Assembly: GCA_910591455.2 (NCBI GenBank) | Contig: OU342816.1 | Location: forward strand, 15,602,138 to 15,666,137 | From: Pholis gunnellus | Lineage: Eukaryota; Chordata; Actinopteri; Perciformes; Pholidae | Length of the DNA stretch: 64,000 nucleotides | Direction: 5' to 3' | In this document: one piece after another, positions 60,073 through 64,000 of the stretch | Layout of the letters: every line of letters starts with the position of its first letter | How positions within the stretch are numbered: position 1 is the first letter of the stretch | Made by a program: the position numbers and the translations under genes | The notes under the pieces: model-generated | Database searches by the model: none | Seen by the model: only the letters and a program-made list of their open reading frames with translations | Told to the model about the DNA's origin: nothing

Positions 60073-60179
60073 CACATCTGACAAACTTTGAGTGTATTCG
60101 GATTCAATGTATTCAATGTGGTGTTTGTGTGGAAAGTGTTGAGAAAAAAAGGACAAAACAAAGTCAACAAAACAGATAT

Positions 60180-60540
60180 TGTTGTGGTGTGATACAGCTG
60201 GACCCAAACGCAGGACACAGACTAGGAGTTGGTGAAGGTAAGAAGGTGTATTTAAGGAACCAAGGAACCAACCGTGGTGGAGTCCAGACCAGGCTCCAAG
60301 AGGCTCAGGCTGCTCGGTGGAGGCGAAGCAGGCAGTTGATCCAGAAGAACCGGAATTATACCACGGGAGCTGAAACAGTGACCATGTGTAAAGAGACTGG
60401 GTTGGAGGAGGACTTGAAACTGACGAGAGGCACGTGTGCAGACTGGGAGAGCCACGCGCGCGCGCACACACACACAGACACACGCACGTGCACTCACATG
60501 CAGGGAGGTGCTAGAGACGCGTGGGAGACGTAAACACTGA
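60180..60540. repeat. Probable repeat-derived stretch with a 163-codon open frame
   Basis: Carries 'ggacccaaacgcaggacac', a phrase repeated widely in teleost genomes. The open frame across it (60042-60533) has no recognisable domain and runs into a CA/CG tract, so I do not call it a gene. The 60540-62200 region has no other supported feature. Confidence 0.4.
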
Positions 60541-62240
60541 GCAACGTTGGATCTGGAGGGGGCGCGGCCGCAGCCGTGACGTGTGGATTGTCACTTCACG
60601 TGCGTGCGATTACCGTGTAACTGTTGATACACGTCACAGGAGCTGTTGTTGTGTTATTGCTGAGTGTCTGCTGGACAATTAAAAAGAAGTCTTGGTGAAA
60701 AGTGGCAGTTGTGGGCGCGGTGTCACTGCATGCCCAGTGAACCTCATGGTGAGTATGATGAACAATGAATGGCTGTCTTTCTGTCACATATTATGTAACT
60801 TTCTCCGTTCAAAGATCGCTCATACCGACAATTCCGTAAATTATACCAACAAATTGTAAATTCAGCAGATTTGAAACCTGCGAGAATTCATTCTTGGGCC
60901 ACTCGGGGGCAGCACAAATCAGACTGTATCAACGAAACGTATTATTAAGTTCATTTCAAATATTGATATATGCATACTTATATAACAGGAGTTGAAAGAG
61001 TGACAAGAGCAAATGGAGAAAAGGACTAAATGTGATTAATATCACTTTCCTCTAACTGTGTTGTCTGCTGATATTCAGCCTTCATTGTAGTTAAATGCTG
61101 GATGCTATTAATCAACTAAATGAATGATGCATTTATGTGTAACAGACTGCAAAATAAACACCTGAATTAGATTTTGTTTTTGCATCTATGTGAATTCAAA
61201 CTTTTGTCAATGTTTTAGGTTAGTGATGGGTGAACAGAGGGTGAAAAAGTTAACTTTACAGTATTTTACAATGATATTGTAAGTGTAAATATACAATTAA
61301 TACTGAGTTGCATTGCTTTTACTGTATTTGTAGAACAGCACATGCTGCTGCTACATCACAGTCATCTGATGGACTTTTTACCGTACAGTTACAGTTCAGT
61401 GCAGTGTTTCTACAGCAACATGCTGCTATATCACAGTCATTTAATGACATAACTCACTGGGAAGTAACAGTTGTCATTTTTGCTATAATTAACTGGAAAA
61501 ATCTCCCAGCAAGTTTCTGAGAAAATAATGCAATAGTAGCCAGTCATTTCCTCTAAACTGGAACTAAACTAAATTAAACAGTTCATACGATTACCATGAA
61601 ACTCAATGACAAGCGTCGTCGGCCTCGACTACATGACAGAACCCTCTTTCAAAGCTGTTTCGACATGACGTTATAGAATCATGATCCATAATGGATTCCA
61701 CATATTGATCAGAGGAAGAGGTGGCAGCTGAAAGGCCATACAGCTCCTCATAGATGCCGTTACTGAGCCAGACACCCCGAGAGAAAGCCTCGGGGTACCA
61801 TGTTCCTCAGTAAAGTGTGAATCCAACATGAGATCAAGTTACTTTCTAAATTTGGTGCATTCATCTTTAAATTCACCGTATTAACTTTCTCCCTGAAAGC
61901 TCCTATTCAAGTTAGCCCTCATTAGTTTATCATTGAGCAATGAAGAAGTGCAGCAGGTTGATGTAGGAATCAGTTACCTGCTGTTAAAACCCACTTCTGT
62001 TTTCCGGTGTCTAGAGCTCAGGAACCTCACTGGACAAACAAACAAACGAACAACATGATAACAGCAAAATGGAATCGGCGGCACGTTTATTAAAGATAAT
62101 AAGGTCTTTTAACAGCATGTGACTCAGGAATCATTACAACCCAATCCTTAAACCTGTCAAACCGCTTCACGTGTCATATTATAGCCAACAGCTCCATCCA
62201 CTTGCTCAGAGCACATGAGGAAAACCAACACATAATGCTT

Positions 62241-62271
62241 CCCCCCCCCCCCCCCCCCCCTCTCTCTCTCT
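62241..62271 (+). repeat. Homopolymer C20 followed by (TC)n
   Basis: Twenty C residues at 62241-62260, then TCTCTCTCTCT, about 170 bp upstream of the gab3 ATG. Length may be unreliable because of assembly or sequencing slippage. Confidence 0.9.
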
Positions 62272-62363
62272 GTCAGTGTGATCAATTTTTCGACTTCCTC
62301 CTTTTGGAGTGGCTAGGCTGAATACCAGAACACAGGATATGCTTCGCAGTGCTCTCAGTTTCA

Positions 62364-62410
62364 CAGCAGCAGCAGCAGCAGCAGCAGCAGGAGCAGCAGC
62401 AGGAGCAGCA
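62364..62410 (+). repeat. (GCA)n trinucleotide repeat in the gab3 leader
   Basis: Run of GCA with two GGA interruptions. In the frame of the gab3 start it would encode about eight Ala, then mixed Ala/Gly, if translation began at the ATG at 62339. Confidence 0.85.
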
Positions 62411-62443
62411 ACCACCGTGAGGACGACGCGCTCTGCAGTCAAG

Positions 62444-62515
62444 ATGAGTGCTGGGGATGTGGTCTGCACCGGCTGGCTCATTAAATCCCCTCCAGAGAAG
62501 AAATTAAAGAGATTT
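62444..62515 (+). CDS. gab3: gab3-like docking adaptor, first coding exon (3' partial)
   Basis: GAB proteins are cytoplasmic scaffolds that bind phosphoinositides through an N-terminal PH domain and recruit SHP2 and PI3K downstream of receptor tyrosine kinases and cytokine receptors. This exon encodes the first 24 residues, MSAGDVVCTGWLIKSPPEKK then LKRF, ending at a GTAAGT donor (62516). This is the start of the PH domain, and as I recall the exon break in GAB genes falls at this point. The MSAGD start and VCTGWL favour GAB3 over GAB1/GAB2 (MSGG starts). I find no second exon in the remaining 1.5 kb, so the gene continues past the right edge. An in-frame ATG upstream at 62339 would add 35 residues rich in Ala. 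Confidence 0.78.
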
Positions 62516-62902
62516 GTAAGTAGGAGTACACACCGGACACTTGTTTATGTCCTCTGCCAGCAGTAGAAATGCCAGGTTGTGCTGCCGAGCCTTGTCTTGT
62601 GTGTGTGTGTGTATATGTGTGTGCGTGTGTGTGTGTTACGGTGTGTAATGATGATTTAGAAACATACTGTGGGTTTGTATGCGTTTGTTGAACTGAGCTT
62701 TAATCCTCTCTCCTTTTACATCTTCTTCCTCGTTTCTACAATGCTGCCTTGCTCTCGTGTTCTGGCTTGTGGATGCACTTCATAGTTACAACAACAACAA
62801 TAGCAATATGTCACAGACTGCAGATGTACTTCAGGCAACATGGAAATGACTCCTACAACAAGTATATGTAGTTGCTTACACGGACAGCAGTGTTTTGTGG
62901 TT

Positions 62903-62928
62903 GGGGGGGGGGGGGGGGGGGGGGGGGG
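62903..62928 (+). repeat. Homopolymer G26 in gab3 intron 1
   Basis: Twenty-six G residues. Such runs can form G-quadruplex structures and are often mis-sized in assemblies. A (GGA)n tract lies further on at 63088-63113. The rest of 62516-64000 shows no exon. Confidence 0.85.
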
Positions 62929-64000
62929 TCATGTGATAATGCTGGGCTGGCCACTCTGTGTATGTGTGTTTGTGTGATGAGCGTGTGCATTGTGAAACAT
63001 GGGAAGTAATGTCAGTCAGACAGACTTAGGTGACAAGCAGAAATAGTCCAGCTTTATGACGGCTGTTTGCACTTCCTCTGTGCCAATGGAGGAGGAGGAG
63101 GAGGAGGAGGAGGGCAATTTGTCAACACCAGAGCAGGGCCGGGTGGGTGGGAGGTGTGCATTGATGGGGTCTCGGGGCGGTAAATAGAAACTTGTTTTAG
63201 CACACTATGCAAATCCTGTAGATACCAGAGAACGAAGTAAATACGTGTTTTTCAGACTGTTGTCTGGGCAGGCACACTATCTGACTCAGTATTCAAATGT
63301 CGAGCGCATGCTATCAAATTATCACGGGGCAAACGTACGCTGCTGCTCTGTGGCATCCTAATGTGAAATGAAAATCTTCACACAGCATTAAGAACTTTAA
63401 AGAAAACGACGTAGAGTGTCTTGTTGATGTTCCCAAAGGGGACTTGTTTGGTTGCTTAATTTGTCTGCAGCTTCCACCTTGTGTAGAAACAGAAGCATCC
63501 ACAACCCTTCATTTCACCTGACTGTGGTGAAGTTGGTCCTTACTCACAAGAGACAAACTGTCACCTTTGAGGACATGTATTTTATTCTAAAGGCCCTACG
63601 TCACTGTTTTCTTTAATATAAAGTCCATTCCTCAAGGTCACACAGGAAAAGGAAAATATTGAAAGAAAATATTGCAAATCTTATTAATTAGATGCTGTAT
63701 ACAAACATCATTTCAAGACTTTTGAGAATGGATATAGTTGTTTTTTTAAATGCAAAGGCCCTTTTCTCTGAAAACATTTTGACAAGTCACAGCAGGAAAA
63801 GCAAAGGTGGAAATAATCAAATCAATGATGGATGAATTCCATTTAGCGGCTTCAGTTTCAGGGTCCTGGTGTTGTTCATTCTGCCTCGCTGTCACTCTGT
63901 CATGAGTCTTGAATAGAACAGACCTGTGCTTTTAGCGAAGATGTGTGCTATGAAAAACATCTGAACTCAAGGTCCACTTCACGGTCCTCCTGTGGATTAA

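Noticed and set aside
60042..60533. 163-codon frame upstream of gab3
   Set aside because: Overlaps a widely repeated phrase and a CA/CG tract; no domain recognised.

Overview
The window is eukaryotic, from a ray-finned fish and most likely a spiny-rayed (percomorph) teleost. The genes have many short exons with GT-AG introns, the proteins are vertebrate families, and the intergenic DNA carries teleost-type repeats: an L2-type LINE tail, hAT-like elements, long CA arrays and the 'plus-minus GTAAAAGTAC' dispersed repeat. I assigned homology by reading translations and ran no database search.

Layout. (1) 1-14504, + strand: the 3' part of nsd1, a histone H3K36 methyltransferase. Twenty exons join in a single open frame of 1816 residues, from inside the large 5' exon to a stop after an acidic tail. 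(2) 14505-19564: nsd1 3' UTR and the convergent intergenic gap. (3) 19565-27600, - strand: rab24, eight coding exons giving 203 residues, plus a non-coding first exon and a promoter region with CRE-like, C/EBP-like and ETS-like sites. (4) 29206-31407, + strand: pgrmc1, three exons, 182 residues, divergent from rab24. (5) 32-43 kb: gene-poor DNA with a decayed multi-exon gene, a tRNA-Asp 5' half, a truncated LINE and microsatellites. (6) 43006-57492, + strand: a large membrane receptor gene with a signal peptide, six SRCR domains in two blocks of three, one Ig-like domain, a transmembrane helix and a short tail. Exons 2-5 were copied in tandem, with breakpoints in CA microsatellite sequence. 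(7) 57.5-62.4 kb: repeat-rich spacer. (8) 62444-62515, + strand: first coding exon of a GAB-family adaptor (best match gab3), which runs off the right edge.

The genes are not one pathway. nsd1 and rab24 are also close neighbours in human, so that pair looks like conserved synteny. The accessory part is the SRCR locus. The two copies of its block are nearly identical in introns and in two of three SRCR exons, but the second half of the third exon has changed strongly at the amino-acid level. One copy also took in a 2.66-kb hAT-like element, and the other copy preserves the empty target site.
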